Assembly: GCA_025463745.1 (NCBI GenBank)
Contig: JAODBB010000207.1
Location: 1 to 57,575, forward strand
Length of the DNA: 57,575 nucleotides
From: Subtercola sp.
GTDB lineage: Bacteria > Actinomycetota > Actinomycetes > Actinomycetales > Microbacteriaceae
Direction: 5' to 3'
Both the position numbers and the translations under genes were made by a program. Of the stretch, positions 16,479 to 24,437 are shown in pieces. How positions within the stretch are numbered: the stretch's first letter is position 1; the number at the start of each line of letters is the position of its first letter. A model generated the notes under the pieces. That model was not told the origin of the DNA, ran no database searches, and worked only from the letters and a program-made list of their open reading frames with translations.

Positions 16479-16976
16479 ATGGAACTGATCGATATCGGTA
16501 ACGCCTTGCAGGCGCAACTCTTCGGGTCTCGCGATGACGACTTCGACGAACTGCCGGTGTTCAAGAGCAATCCGACCTTATTGAGCCGACTGGTTTCGAA
16601 ACTGACGTACTCGGTGCGCGACGCCCCGCCTCGTTATATCGCGGTGGACATGTCACACGTCGCGGATCAGGGCGGATTCGACATCGCTGTGTACACGGAT
16701 GACCTCGTGTTTCACCTGACCTACGATCCCATGGTCGATCACATCACGACGACTGCCGTCAGTCGGGGAAGCATCAAGTCGGTCGAACTTCTCTCTGCGC
16801 CCAATTTCATGGCCGGAACAGTTCCCGGAACGTATCAGGGAAGCGTGGAGGTCATGGTGTCGTACGAGACCCTCAACGTTAAGCTCCCGGGCGACAACAG
16901 GGCGAGCGAGCGAAACCGCCGAGAGCTCGACGCGTTTCTCGTCTCCCTGTTCCGAGATCTGGCCCGCACTCGCTGA
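16479..16976 (+). CDS. hypothetical protein
   Basis: 165-aa soluble protein, no recognised domain. Mixed alpha/beta composition with YIAVDMSHVADQGGFDIAVYTDD and a C-terminal basic helix (ASERNRRELDAFLVSLF). Coding-like in codon usage and preceded by a GGTGG-containing ribosome site; 50 bp after the DUF7882-like gene, so possibly co-transcribed. I do not recognise the family. Confidence 0.6.
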   Translation: MELIDIGNALQAQLFGSRDDDFDELPVFKSNPTLLSRLVSKLTYSVRDAPPRYIAVDMSHVADQGGFDIAVYTDDLVFHLTYDPMVDHITTTAVSRGSIKSVELLSAPNFMAGTVPGTYQGSVEVMVSYETLNVKLPGDNRASERNRRELDAFLVSLFRDLARTR

Positions 16977-17025
16977 CAGCCGACGTGTGACCCCGGCGCG
17001 ACCCCGGAGCGACCCCGGAGCTACG

Positions 17026-17139
17026 TCAGAGCTTCGGCAGCTTGGCGAGTGCCGCGTCGGCTGCTGACTCGCTGATTCCGAGCTTTTCCTTTCGATACAA
17101 GAGTTCTGCGATTCGATACAAGAGTTCTGCGATCGACTG
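17026..17139 (-). other. gene-tail remnant with 21-bp tandem duplication behind csbD-like gene
   Basis: Directly after the CsbD-like stop, and in the same frame, 37 sense codons run to a TGA at 17026. They encode IAELLYR twice (a perfect 21-bp tandem duplication, 17091-17111 and 17112-17132) and then KEKLGISESAADAALAKL. No ATG or GTG start exists. It looks like the C-terminal tail of a lost gene or a read-through extension; no family recognised. Confidence 0.5.
17091..17132. repeat. perfect 21-bp tandem duplication
   Basis: TTCGATACAAGAGTTCTGCGA is present twice without a gap (17091-17111, 17112-17132). The unit is a multiple of three and keeps the minus-strand frame open. Confidence 0.9.
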
Positions 17140-17310
17140 TTACTTCAAAGCGTCTTTGACGCTTTCGCCGGCCTTCTTCACCTTGGCCGAAGCCTGGTCT
17201 GCCTTGCCTTCGGCGACCTGGGAGTCATTGTCCGTCGCCTTGCCCACGGTTTCTTTCGCCTTGCCCTTGGCTTCTTCTGCGGCGTTGCTGATCTTGTCTC
17301 CGATACCCAT
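17140..17310 (-). CDS. CsbD-like stress protein
   Basis: 56-aa hydrophilic CsbD-family protein (GDKISNAAEEAKGKAKETVG, then VAEGKADQASAKVKKAGESV). CsbD members accumulate under general stress in many bacteria; molecular role unknown. ATG at 17310 has AAGGAGAA upstream; the longer frame has no homology. It is divergent from, and 294 bp away from, the LEA-like/Holin-X operon. Confidence 0.88.
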   Translation of the reverse strand: MGIGDKISNAAEEAKGKAKETVGKATDNDSQVAEGKADQASAKVKKAGESVKDALK

Positions 17311-17604
17311 GACGGTTCTCCTTCTGCTTCTCACGTCTCTGTGTGAGCCGCTGGCGTCTTTCGTCAGCACCAGCACGCTATATCGCGAAAATGCCCGGTA
17401 CTACTGGTAGACGTGCCGGGCTTTCCGGCCTATTATTCGCGCCCCTGTGGTTTGGCGCACGCGCGATTAAAACCCCTTGAGCAGACTTTGACTAGTCCTG
17501 TTGCGCATTTTTTTCCTGAGAGACGATCAGGGCGGATCGCGGATTGTGGCCCGCGCCAAGCGGTTCTCTTTTCGCCCGAGTTCGGTTCAAACGAAAGGAA
17601 ACTC

Positions 17605-18366
17605 ATGAGCGACATTTACGATCAGGTCTCCACGACGTACCCTCTGCCCGAAGACGCAGAAGGGGGCGAGTCAACGCCATCGTCCGTCGGCGAGAAGGCA
17701 GATGCGGCGAAAGAACAGGCCGGTCAGATGAAAGACCAGGTCGCCGAGTCCGGTGCCATGGTGGCCGGTACGGCTAAAGACGAGGCGGGCAAAGTCGTCT
17801 CCGAGGCGAAGTACCAAGTCAAAGATCTAGTGGACCAGGCGCAGGGCGAGTTTCAGGAGCAAGCCGCCAGCCAGCAGAGGCGGGTCGCATCGGGTCTGCG
17901 TTCGGTGTCAAACGAGCTTGGCAGCATGGCGGGCTCGTCAGAGGGCGGTGGGGTTGCTGCCGATCTCGTGCAACAGGCAGCCTCACGTGCTGGCAGCATC
18001 GCCGGCTGGCTCGAGGAGCGTGATCCCGGTTCGGTGCTGCGCGAGATTAGCGCCTATGCACGCCGCAAGCCGGGAACCTTCATCGCCGTCACCGCCATCG
18101 CAGGACTCGTCGCGGGCAGGCTCACGAAGAGCCTCGTCAGCAACGCATCCGAAGAAAAAGCCAGCACGTCGTCGGCCGCGCCAGCGGCAACGGCAACGCC
18201 GGCCTACGTCGAGCCCAGAGTTGTACCTCCAGCCCAACCAGCATCGTTCGCCAGCAGTGGTACCGAGGGCTCATCGTTCGCCAGCAGTGATGCCGAGGGC
18301 TCTTCTTTCGACGACCCCTCAGTGCCTGGCGAAGGCACCCAGCCGTATTCCGGTGACCGAGCATGA
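17605..18366 (+). CDS. LEA/apolipoprotein-like membrane-anchored stress protein
   Basis: 253-aa protein. Residues about 30-110 are a long amphipathic helix rich in Ala, Lys, Glu, Gln (EKADAAKEQAGQMKDQV, KDEAGKVVSEAKYQVKDLV), resembling late-embryogenesis-abundant repeats. A single hydrophobic segment (TFIAVTAIAGLVAGRL, about residue 155) likely anchors it, and the Ser-rich tail contains a 10-residue tandem repeat SSFASSxxEG. ATG at 17605 follows AAAGGAAA. Its stop overlaps the Holin-X gene (ATGA). The set looks like a membrane-protection operon; precise role unknown. Confidence 0.75.
   Translation: MSDIYDQVSTTYPLPEDAEGGESTPSSVGEKADAAKEQAGQMKDQVAESGAMVAGTAKDEAGKVVSEAKYQVKDLVDQAQGEFQEQAASQQRRVASGLRSVSNELGSMAGSSEGGGVAADLVQQAASRAGSIAGWLEERDPGSVLREISAYARRKPGTFIAVTAIAGLVAGRLTKSLVSNASEEKASTSSAAPAATATPAYVEPRVVPPAQPASFASSGTEGSSFASSDAEGSSFDDPSVPGEGTQPYSGDRA
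18244..18303. repeat. 30-bp tandem repeat in Ser-rich tail
   Basis: Two imperfect 30-bp units, both starting TCGTTCGCCAGCAGTG, encode the duplicated SFASS-x-x-EGS segment at the C-terminus of the LEA-like protein. Confidence 0.8.
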
Positions 18367-18773
18367 CAGACACACCGTCAGAGCAGAAGGCCGCTAACAC
18401 GTCACTCGGTGACCTCCTTGGTGAGGTCACGCGTGATCTCTCGACGCTGATGCGGCAAGAACTCGAACTCGCCAAAGCGGAGCTGAAACAGTCCGCCGCC
18501 CAGGCGGGCAGGGGTGCCGGCATGTTCGCCGGCGCCGGTTACGCCGGCCACCTCACCGTCTTGTTTCTCTCGGTCGCGGCGTGGTGGGGGCTCGGCTATC
18601 TCATCGGCAACGGTTGGTCGGCGTTGATCGTCGCCGGTGTGTGGGCGATCGTCGCCGTCGTGCTTCTGCTGGTCGGTCGTAGTCAACTCAAGAAAGTGAA
18701 GGGTGCCCCGCAGACGGTCGACACCTTGAAAGAAATCCCTGACACCTTGAAACGAAATGAGGAAAACCGATGA
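18363..18773 (+). CDS. Actinobacterial Holin-X (phage holin superfamily III) family protein
   Basis: 136-aa protein with N-terminal amphipathic helix (LGDLLGEVTRDLSTLMRQELELAKAEL shortened to its core) and two transmembrane segments near residues 58-80 and 85-105. Despite the name, chromosomal members are not phage lysis genes; they usually sit with DUF3618 and YihY genes, as here. Overlaps both neighbours by 4 bp (ATGA), so the three genes are one translationally coupled operon. Role in membrane stress is inferred from context. Confidence 0.85.
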   Translation: MTDTPSEQKAANTSLGDLLGEVTRDLSTLMRQELELAKAELKQSAAQAGRGAGMFAGAGYAGHLTVLFLSVAAWWGLGYLIGNGWSALIVAGVWAIVAVVLLLVGRSQLKKVKGAPQTVDTLKEIPDTLKRNEENR

Positions 18774-19336
18774 GCGACAACCCAGACGAGATTCGCGCGA
18801 ACATCGAGGCCACCCGGTATGAACTCAGCGGCAACGTCGACGCACTGGCCGACAAAGTCGATCCGTCGAAGATCGCCGAGCGGCAGACCGAGAAAATCAA
18901 AGGCGCATTCGGCAGTGTCAAAGATCGCATCATGGGTGCTGCGTCTGACGCTCAGGAAAGCGCCGGCTCTGCAACAGACAGCGTTGCCGGGGCAGGGCAG
19001 AAGGTCGCCGCGAAGGCTCAGGGCAACCCGCTCGCGGTTGGTCTGATCGCATTCGGCGTCGGGCTTCTCGCCGCCTCGTTGATCCCCGCGACGAGCCAGG
19101 AGAAAAAGCTCGCCTCCGATCTGAAAGACAAGGCGCAGCCTCTGGTCGAGCAGGCCACCGATGCGGCGAAGGAGGTCGTCGGCAACCTCAAGCAGCCGGC
19201 GCAGGATGCCGCCGCCGCCGTGAAAGACACCGCCACGGATGCGGCCGCCGCCGTCAAAGACGAGGCGACCGGCGCCGTTTCCGATGTGAAAGACCAGGCC
19301 GCCGATTCGAAACAGGCCCTGCAGAACGACAACTGA
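18770..19336 (+). CDS. DUF3618 family protein
   Basis: 188-aa protein beginning NPDEIRANIEATRYELSGNVDALADKVDP, the DUF3618 hallmark, then a single transmembrane segment (AVGLIAFGVGLLAASLIPAT) and a C-terminal LEA-like Ala/Lys/Asp repeat region (AAAAVKDTATDAAAAVKDEA). It is the third gene of the coupled operon with the LEA-like protein and Holin-X. Families of this type are linked to envelope or osmotic stress in actinobacteria, without known biochemistry. Confidence 0.88.
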   Translation: MSDNPDEIRANIEATRYELSGNVDALADKVDPSKIAERQTEKIKGAFGSVKDRIMGAASDAQESAGSATDSVAGAGQKVAAKAQGNPLAVGLIAFGVGLLAASLIPATSQEKKLASDLKDKAQPLVEQATDAAKEVVGNLKQPAQDAAAAVKDTATDAAAAVKDEATGAVSDVKDQAADSKQALQNDN

Positions 19337-19351
19337 ACACACCAGTGCAGC

Positions 19352-19382
19352 CGGGTAGGGTGGCGCCACGCCGCCCTACCCG
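19352..19382 (+). terminator. hairpin after DUF3618 gene
   Basis: CGGGTAGGGTGG and CCGCCCTACCCG form a 12-bp stem with one G-T pair around a 7-nt loop. No T-tract follows, so it may be a partial terminator or an attenuating hairpin before the YihY gene, whose start is 35 bp further on. Confidence 0.5.
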
Positions 19383-19416
19383 CCTGCGAAAACCGGAACG
19401 GGAAGGAAGTCCGACA

Positions 19417-20484
19417 ATGGCCGCGAAGTCAACGAGCGAAAAGGAAAACACCGCTCCGGGCCCAGACGACGAGCGAGAACCCGAATCCCCAACCCAGCTC
19501 GAGAAACCGTCGTGGAAATATGTCGTGCGAAAAACCGTTCGCGAATTCGGCGCAGACCAATGCTCCGACATCGCGGCGTCGCTCACCTATTACGCTGTTC
19601 TCTCGATCTTCCCTGCGCTGCTCGCTTTGGTGTCGATTCTCGGCGTCATCGGTCAAGGCCAGAAAGCCATCGACACGTTGATGGACACGCTCAACGGTGT
19701 GGCTGCCTCGTCGACGTTGGACACGATCAGGGGGCCTCTTGAACAGTTCGCGAGTTCGCCCGCTGCGGGACTCGCGCTGGTGTTCGGCATCGTGCTGGCG
19801 ATCTGGTCGGCATCTGGCTACGTGACCGCTTTCAGTCGCGGCATGAACCGCATCTACGAGATACGGGAGGGACGCCCATTCTGGAAGCTCAAGCCCATCC
19901 AGCTGCTCGTCACCGTCATCGCGATCGTACTCATCGTCATCATCGCCATGATCCTCATCGTCTCCGGCCCGATCACCGACTCGGTCGGAAACGCGTTGGG
20001 CGTCGGAGGTGCGGCGAAGATCGTCTGGTCAATCGTCAAATGGCCGATTCTTGCCGCTGCGGTGGTGTTGATCATCGCGATTCTCTACTACGCGACACCA
20101 AACGCAAGACAACCGAAGTTCCGGTGGATGAGTCTGGGCGCACTGCTTGCGCTGATCGTGCTTCTCGTCGCCTCAGTCGCCTTCGGCTTCTACGTCACAA
20201 CCTTCGCGAACTACGCAAAGAACTACGGCTCGCTCGCCGGCGTCATCATCTTTCTCCTCTGGCTGTGGATCGCGAACATGGCATTGCTGTTCGGTGCGGA
20301 ATTCGACGCCGAGCTCGAACGCGGCCGCCAGCTCCAGGCCGGCATCGAGGCCGAGGAGACCCTTCAGCTCCCACCCCGCGACACCCGCAAAAGCGATAGG
20401 GTCCAGACGAAACATCAAGAAGATATCGCCGTAGGCCGTCGACTTCGCGAAAGCGCCGGCACAGAAGACAACAGCCACCATTAG
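19417..20484 (+). CDS. YihY/virulence factor BrkB family membrane protein
   Basis: 355-aa polytopic inner-membrane protein of the YihY/BrkB family (about six helices; FGADQCSDIAASLTYYAVLS, YVTAFSRGMNRIYEI, YYATPNARQPKFRWMS, the last three motifs being family hallmarks). Function in bacteria is unresolved; formerly misannotated as RNase BN. N-terminal 40 and C-terminal 50 residues are charged and cytoplasmic. ATG at 19417 has AAGGAAG upstream; the in-frame ATG at 19345 would lie within the hairpin. Sits behind the stress operon with which it often clusters. Confidence 0.92.
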   Translation: MAAKSTSEKENTAPGPDDEREPESPTQLEKPSWKYVVRKTVREFGADQCSDIAASLTYYAVLSIFPALLALVSILGVIGQGQKAIDTLMDTLNGVAASSTLDTIRGPLEQFASSPAAGLALVFGIVLAIWSASGYVTAFSRGMNRIYEIREGRPFWKLKPIQLLVTVIAIVLIVIIAMILIVSGPITDSVGNALGVGGAAKIVWSIVKWPILAAAVVLIIAILYYATPNARQPKFRWMSLGALLALIVLLVASVAFGFYVTTFANYAKNYGSLAGVIIFLLWLWIANMALLFGAEFDAELERGRQLQAGIEAEETLQLPPRDTRKSDRVQTKHQEDIAVGRRLRESAGTEDNSHH

Positions 20485-20496
20485 GTCGCTGGTTCC

Positions 20497-20544
20497 GTGC
20501 CCTGGCCGAGCGGTTCGCCTACAGCTTCTGCAACCACAGGGCAC
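20497..20544. terminator. possible inverted repeat between convergent genes
   Basis: GTGCCCTG (20497-20504) and CAGGGCAC (20537-20544) could pair around a 32-nt loop between the stops of the YihY gene and the convergent SDR gene. The long loop and lack of T-tract make it a weak terminator candidate. Confidence 0.3.
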
Positions 20545-20555
20545 TGGTCGCGGTG

Positions 20556-21395
20556 TTATAGGATCGGTCGTCCGCCGGTGACGGCGACGCGAGCGCCGGA
20601 GACATAGCTTGCTTCGTCTGAGGCGAGCATGACGTAGACAGGCGCGAGTTCTGCGGGCTGGCCGGGGCGGCCGAGTGGAACATTTTCGCCGAAGCTCTCG
20701 ACTTTTTCCTCGGGCATTGTTGCCGGAATCAGAGGTGTCCAAATGGGCCCAGGGGCAACACTGTTGGCGCGGATGCCCTTACGTGCGAGGAGTTGAGCCA
20801 GCGACGCAGACATGTTGGCTATGGCCGCCTTGGTTGCCGCGTACGGCATCAGCGCGGGAGATGGCGTGTCCGAGTTGACTGAGCTGGAGCCGATGATCGA
20901 CGAGCCCGGCGGCATGTGAGGCACAGCCGCCTTCGTGAGGTGGAAGTAAGCCGAGAGATTGATCGCGAGGGTTTTGTCCCATTCTTCGTCTGAGATCTCT
21001 TCGATCGAGTCGTGAGACATTTGGAATGCTGCGTTGCTGACGAGGATGTCCACTCTGCCGAACTGTTCTACAGCGGTAGCGATGATGTGTCGGCAGTGAG
21101 CAGCGTCGGCCAGGTCACCAGGCACGAGTATCGCCGTGCGGCCGGCCGCCTCCACCCACTTCTTCGTGTCTTCGGCATCCTCATGTTCATTGAGGTAACT
21201 GATGAGAACATCGGCGCCTTCCCGCGCGTATGCGATCGCGACCGCCTTTCCGATGCCGCTGTCCGCGCCGGTGATCACAGCCGCTTTGCCATCTAGACGA
21301 CCTGAGCCCTGGTACGTGCGCTCGCCGTGATCTGCCGCTGGGGTGAGCTCGCCCTCGGTCCCGGGAACCTCTTGTTGCTGTGCTGGCTGATTCAT
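20556..21395 (-). CDS. SDR-family oxidoreductase (YhdG/YgaD-like general stress type)
   Basis: 279-aa SDR of the group with a polar N-terminal extension (DHGERTYQGSGRLDGK) that is common in stress-induced glucose-dehydrogenase-like proteins. Cofactor motif is TGADSGIG near residue 43; catalytic residues are complete, Ser in IGSSSVNS and YAATK. NSAAF-type segment VSNAAFQM and C-terminal YVSGARVAVTGGRPIL are typical. The ATG at 21395 has GAAAGG at a long distance; the 42-codon in-frame extension has no homology. Substrate unknown; separate transcription unit. Confidence 0.9.
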   Translation of the reverse strand: MNQPAQQQEVPGTEGELTPAADHGERTYQGSGRLDGKAAVITGADSGIGKAVAIAYAREGADVLISYLNEHEDAEDTKKWVEAAGRTAILVPGDLADAAHCRHIIATAVEQFGRVDILVSNAAFQMSHDSIEEISDEEWDKTLAINLSAYFHLTKAAVPHMPPGSSIIGSSSVNSDTPSPALMPYAATKAAIANMSASLAQLLARKGIRANSVAPGPIWTPLIPATMPEEKVESFGENVPLGRPGQPAELAPVYVMLASDEASYVSGARVAVTGGRPIL

Positions 21396-21560
21396 CGGTA
21401 CGAGTACCTTTCTCGTTCGTGTCCAAGCAATTGCACCACCGATCAACTCGCGAAGAACGGGGTTGACCTCAGCGACACCGAAATGTAGTGCTGTTCCTCG
21501 CGATGCTCGCTTCCTCACCATTGCGGGCCAACGAGGCCGCGTCGATCCGCCGCCCCGATC

Positions 21561-21773
21561 TCATTCCTCGACAGGAATGGGGATGATCGCGATATCGACA
21601 CCCGCGGTGAGCAGGAGTAACGCCTCGCGCCGACTCCCCTCTCCATGATTCACGTGCAGCCAGCGCGGCTCCGCAGAGGTGATGCCATCAGCGATCTTCT
21701 CAACCAGTTCTTCGAGATCGACGCCTCCGACGCTGTAGGGCATTCCGCCATAAATCAGGTTGATGCGTTTCAT
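21561..21773 (-). CDS. small conserved hypothetical protein of the DUF7882 locus
   Basis: 70-aa protein (MKRINLIYGGMPYSVGGVDL, then WLHVNHGEG and IAIIPIPVEE). It resembles small Microbacteriaceae proteins that occur with DUF7882 genes; no function known. ATG overlaps the DUF7882 stop (ATGA), so it is co-translated with it. Confidence 0.72.
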   Translation of the reverse strand: MKRINLIYGGMPYSVGGVDLEELVEKIADGITSAEPRWLHVNHGEGSRREALLLLTAGVDIAIIPIPVEE

Positions 21774-22093
21774 GTGGAGTGCCCCACCGCCTCTTGCACT
21801 TCAGGTTCGGGCAAGAGTTGTAAGCCGCCACTGGAGTTCGCGGAGTCAGTCAAGACCTGGATCCACGCGGGGTTTATGCGGGGCATTCGGCCGCCATAAT
21901 ACTTGTAGACGAGCGGGAGTGCCGGGTGAAGCCAGACGGTCGTACGGCCATCGCCGACGCTGTCGTCGTCTCTCCAGCTGAAATAAAACGACTCTCCTCG
22001 GCGCAGTTTCGCGCCGATGACGATCTGGATGTGCGCGAGAACCCGGTCGTCGAAGTCCACTTTCAGCGTGGAATCGTAATTGAACGCTCCCAT
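21770..22093 (-). CDS. DUF7882-like small protein (copy 2)
   Basis: 107-aa protein with the family pattern MGAFNYDSTLKVDFDDRVLA, KLRRGESFYFSW, VWLHPALPLVYKYYG and NPAWIQVL...LLPEPE. The ATG at 22093 is preceded by GGGGAGG, so the longer frame to 22168 is rejected. Middle gene of a three-gene set with a 128-aa and a 70-aa hypothetical. Compared with copy 1 at 16096 the core matches closely while the rest has diverged. Function unknown. Confidence 0.8.
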   Translation of the reverse strand: MGAFNYDSTLKVDFDDRVLAHIQIVIGAKLRRGESFYFSWRDDDSVGDGRTTVWLHPALPLVYKYYGGRMPRINPAWIQVLTDSANSSGGLQLLPEPEVQEAVGHST

Positions 22094-22136
22094 CACAACC
22101 TCCCCGTCGATTCCGGCCACGTACTCCACTGCCGGG

Positions 22137-22523
22137 TCACTGGCTTGGCCCCGCGTCAGGATCGACACTCGTGAACTCGTCGAATTCTACGTCAGACGGA
22201 TGCTCGGGCGTTTGATCTTCGGAGGCGGCCTGCGACTCGACCACGGCGACGTGGCTCAGCCCGCGCGTCATTCGAGAGAACTGTTTTACGGTATCGGTGT
22301 CGACGATTTCGTCGAATTTCGATTGTTCGGTCTCGGCAATGAGCTGGCTCGCCGGCCCGATCAATAGCTCCGCCGCGCCAATAGTGCCATCGGCATGTCG
22401 AACCGGAATTTCGACGGTCGCCGAGTCTTCATTCTTCGCCAGCGCCTCAGCGTATGCCAGCAACGCCTTCGCGATCTCTGTGCCCGTCAGAACCGATCCG
22501 CCAGCGTAATTGATCCTGTGCAT
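22137..22523 (-). CDS. hypothetical protein upstream of DUF7882 copy 2
   Basis: 128-aa protein; residues 1-80 look folded (GGSVLTGTEIAKALLAYAEA, VEIPVRHADGTIGAAELLIG), the rest is acidic and probably disordered. ATG at 22523 has AGGA upstream. First gene of the small operon of three; it lies 43 bp before the DUF7882 start. The N-terminal part could sense or bind, but no family was recognised. Confidence 0.62.
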   Translation of the reverse strand: MHRINYAGGSVLTGTEIAKALLAYAEALAKNEDSATVEIPVRHADGTIGAAELLIGPASQLIAETEQSKFDEIVDTDTVKQFSRMTRGLSHVAVVESQAASEDQTPEHPSDVEFDEFTSVDPDAGPSQ

Positions 22524-22662
22524 AAAGCATTCCTACCAAATCTCGATCGCTTACTGAGGGGGTGTCCTTCGGCGTCAGGTTCTGCTAACGGAGGTCCAGC
22601 AGATCATCGCCGCCGTCTCGGCCGGAAGATCGTGGTTCATTCGGCGGCGCTAGGATCGAGCC

Positions 22663-23235
22663 GTGCCAACTGACGAACCTGAAGACGAGACTGAGAAGAT
22701 CGATCCGTTCGTCTGGCTTGTGCTGGTGTATCGCATCCCGTCGGAGCCGTCGCGTCTGCGTTCGACCGTCTGGCGTCGTCTGAAGGCGCTCGGCGCCGTG
22801 TATCTCCAGAACTCGGTCGCGGCGCTTCCGGACACGCCTGGCGCCGGACGGGCCCTGCGCAAGCTGCGTCACGACATCCTTCAGATGTCAGGCAGCGCAA
22901 TTCTGATGTCCTCCACCGTGCTGGTCGGTGAGACGAATGTGCTCGCCACCTTCCAGGAGGCGCGCACAGACGAGTATGAGGAGATCGTCGATCGCTGCGG
23001 CGGGTTCCTGGCAGAGATCGAGAAGGAATACGCGAAGTCGCACTTCACCTACGCGGAGCTTGAGGAGAACGAGGTCGACTATACGAAGCTCGTGAACTGG
23101 CTCGAGAAGGTGCGGGCCCGCGACACCTTCAACGCTCCGGGGCGGGCTGAGGCCGAGGCTGCTGTGCAGAAGTGCGAGCAGGTGCTCGAGGAGTACGCCT
23201 CGCGCGTGTATGCGGAGGAACCCGAAGGCCACTGA
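22663..23235 (+). CDS. ChrB N-terminal-like protein
   Basis: 190-aa protein resembling the N-terminal region of chromate-resistance regulator ChrB (WLVLVYRIPSEPSRLRSTVWRRLKALGAVYLQNSV, read as the first 35-residue block; GRALRKLRHDIL). The C-terminal half is an acidic/basic helical segment. ChrB proteins regulate chromate efflux ChrA, but no ChrA occurs here; instead the gene converges, 22 bp apart, on the COG4280 membrane gene. GTG at 22663 is the first plausible start. Role is uncertain. Confidence 0.78.
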   Translation: MPTDEPEDETEKIDPFVWLVLVYRIPSEPSRLRSTVWRRLKALGAVYLQNSVAALPDTPGAGRALRKLRHDILQMSGSAILMSSTVLVGETNVLATFQEARTDEYEEIVDRCGGFLAEIEKEYAKSHFTYAELEENEVDYTKLVNWLEKVRARDTFNAPGRAEAEAAVQKCEQVLEEYASRVYAEEPEGH

Positions 23236-23257
23236 GCGCAGCCGGCAGACGATTCGT

Positions 23258-24370
23258 CTACCGGAGGGCGCGCCGGATGCCGTACGGCAGCAGCACAACC
23301 ACGGCGATCGGGCCAACGATCCAGCTGAGGCTGGATACCCCGCTGAGCGCGAAGACGGCGATGAAGGCGACGAGCACGCCGGCGGCGATCTGCCAGTCGT
23401 CGCCGATCACGAAGTCGTACCAGAACAGGCCGAACGCCTTCAGTCGCCGTACTCCCGCCGACTGAGGCCGGGCCTGACCGACCGGCGCCGCTGCAGGTGC
23501 AGAAACGGCGGCGGATAGCACTGAGGACGATCCGCTGGGCGCGCCGCCCACAGACGCCGTCGTAAAGGCTGCCGCCGCGGTCGCTCCGCCGTTGCCCGAG
23601 TCGCCCACGGCCTGCGGAACGGATGCGGTCTTGGCAGCCGTCGCACGGCGAATGCTGCGCATGACTACAACCAGCAGAAGCGCGAACACCGCAATGGCGG
23701 GTGCCAGAACCAACAGCGATGCATCAGCGCCTGGCCACTCGCCTCCAGCGCCCTCCACGCCCCAGAACACGCCGAAGGAGGTCAGCATAATGCCCACGAC
23801 GAATTTGAGCGTGTTCTCGGGAACCCGCGCGAGAGGAGCGCGAACGGCGATGCCCACGATCACAACGATCACCACCGCGACGGCGGCAGCGAGCGCGGCG
23901 AGGGGGATGTTCTTCTGGTTGGTGCCGAAGGTGAGCACGATGAATACGACTTCGAGCCCTTCGAGCACGACACCCTTGAACGACAATGTGAACGCATACC
24001 AATCACGGATGCCGAACCGCGCCTGTGTGCCCGCGGCCTCGGCGGCGGCGACCTGCTTGCGGTAGATCGCCTCTTCGTCGTGCAGGGGTTTGAAGCCGCT
24101 GGCTCGCAGGATCGCCTTGCGCATCCACTGCAGCCCGAAGACGAGCAGCAGGCCACCGACCACGAGACGCAGAATGCCGAGGGGCAGGAGCGAGATCGCC
24201 GGCCCGGCGATGGCCACTGCGACGGCGAGCACGACGATACCTGCGGCGACGCCCATCATCGCCGACCTCCAGTGACGAGCGGTACCGGCGGCGAGAACGA
24301 TCGTGGTCGCCTCCACCGCTTCGACGATGCAGGCAAGGAAAACGGCAAGGAACAGGGCACCGTCGTTCAT
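23258..24370 (-). CDS. COG4280-type membrane protein, possible metal permease
   Basis: 370-aa polytopic protein of the uncharacterised COG4280 group, with about seven helices and a Ser/Ala-rich linker near residues 250-315. Two similar helices each carry ExxE: IVEAVEATTIVLA (E17, E20) and VLEGLEVVFIVLTFG (E137, E140). The ExxE-in-helix pattern recalls the REGLE motif of FTR1 iron permeases, so metal transport is plausible (inference). Its upstream region shares a TCTAACnGnTGTTA box with the neighbouring FbpABC-like operon. ATG 24370 has a GGAG site. Confidence 0.75.
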   Translation of the reverse strand: MNDGALFLAVFLACIVEAVEATTIVLAAGTARHWRSAMMGVAAGIVVLAVAVAIAGPAISLLPLGILRLVVGGLLLVFGLQWMRKAILRASGFKPLHDEEAIYRKQVAAAEAAGTQARFGIRDWYAFTLSFKGVVLEGLEVVFIVLTFGTNQKNIPLAALAAAVAVVIVVIVGIAVRAPLARVPENTLKFVVGIMLTSFGVFWGVEGAGGEWPGADASLLVLAPAIAVFALLLVVVMRSIRRATAAKTASVPQAVGDSGNGGATAAAAFTTASVGGAPSGSSSVLSAAVSAPAAAPVGQARPQSAGVRRLKAFGLFWYDFVIGDDWQIAAGVLVAFIAVFALSGVSSLSWIVGPIAVVVLLPYGIRRALR

Positions 24371-24415
24371 CAGATGGATCTCCTCAAGTAACTAAAATGG
24401 CGTTTGGTGCAAAAG

Positions 24416-24437
24416 CTAACAGCCGTTAGATTCTAAC
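24416..24437 (-). promoter_or_regulatory. shared metal-regulon-like box upstream of the COG4280 gene
   Basis: CTAACAGCCGTTAG (24416-24429), overlapping GTTAGATTCTAAC (24425-24437), lies 46-67 bp upstream of the COG4280 ATG. Read toward the gene it contains TCTAACGGCTGTTA, matching at 12 of 14 positions a box at the same distance before the FbpA-like gene. The GTTAG/CTAAC half-sites recall DtxR/IdeR boxes, but the spacing differs. Confidence 0.5.

Noticed and set aside
18363-18773. Holin-X gene as evidence of a prophage
   Set aside because: Members of this family are ordinary chromosomal genes in actinobacteria, and no other phage gene lies nearby.
20490-20550. tRNA-like stretch GGCCGAGCGGTTC between convergent genes
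   Set aside because: Resembles a Ser/Leu tRNA D-arm but no acceptor stem, anticodon arm or T-loop GTTCGA could be built around it.
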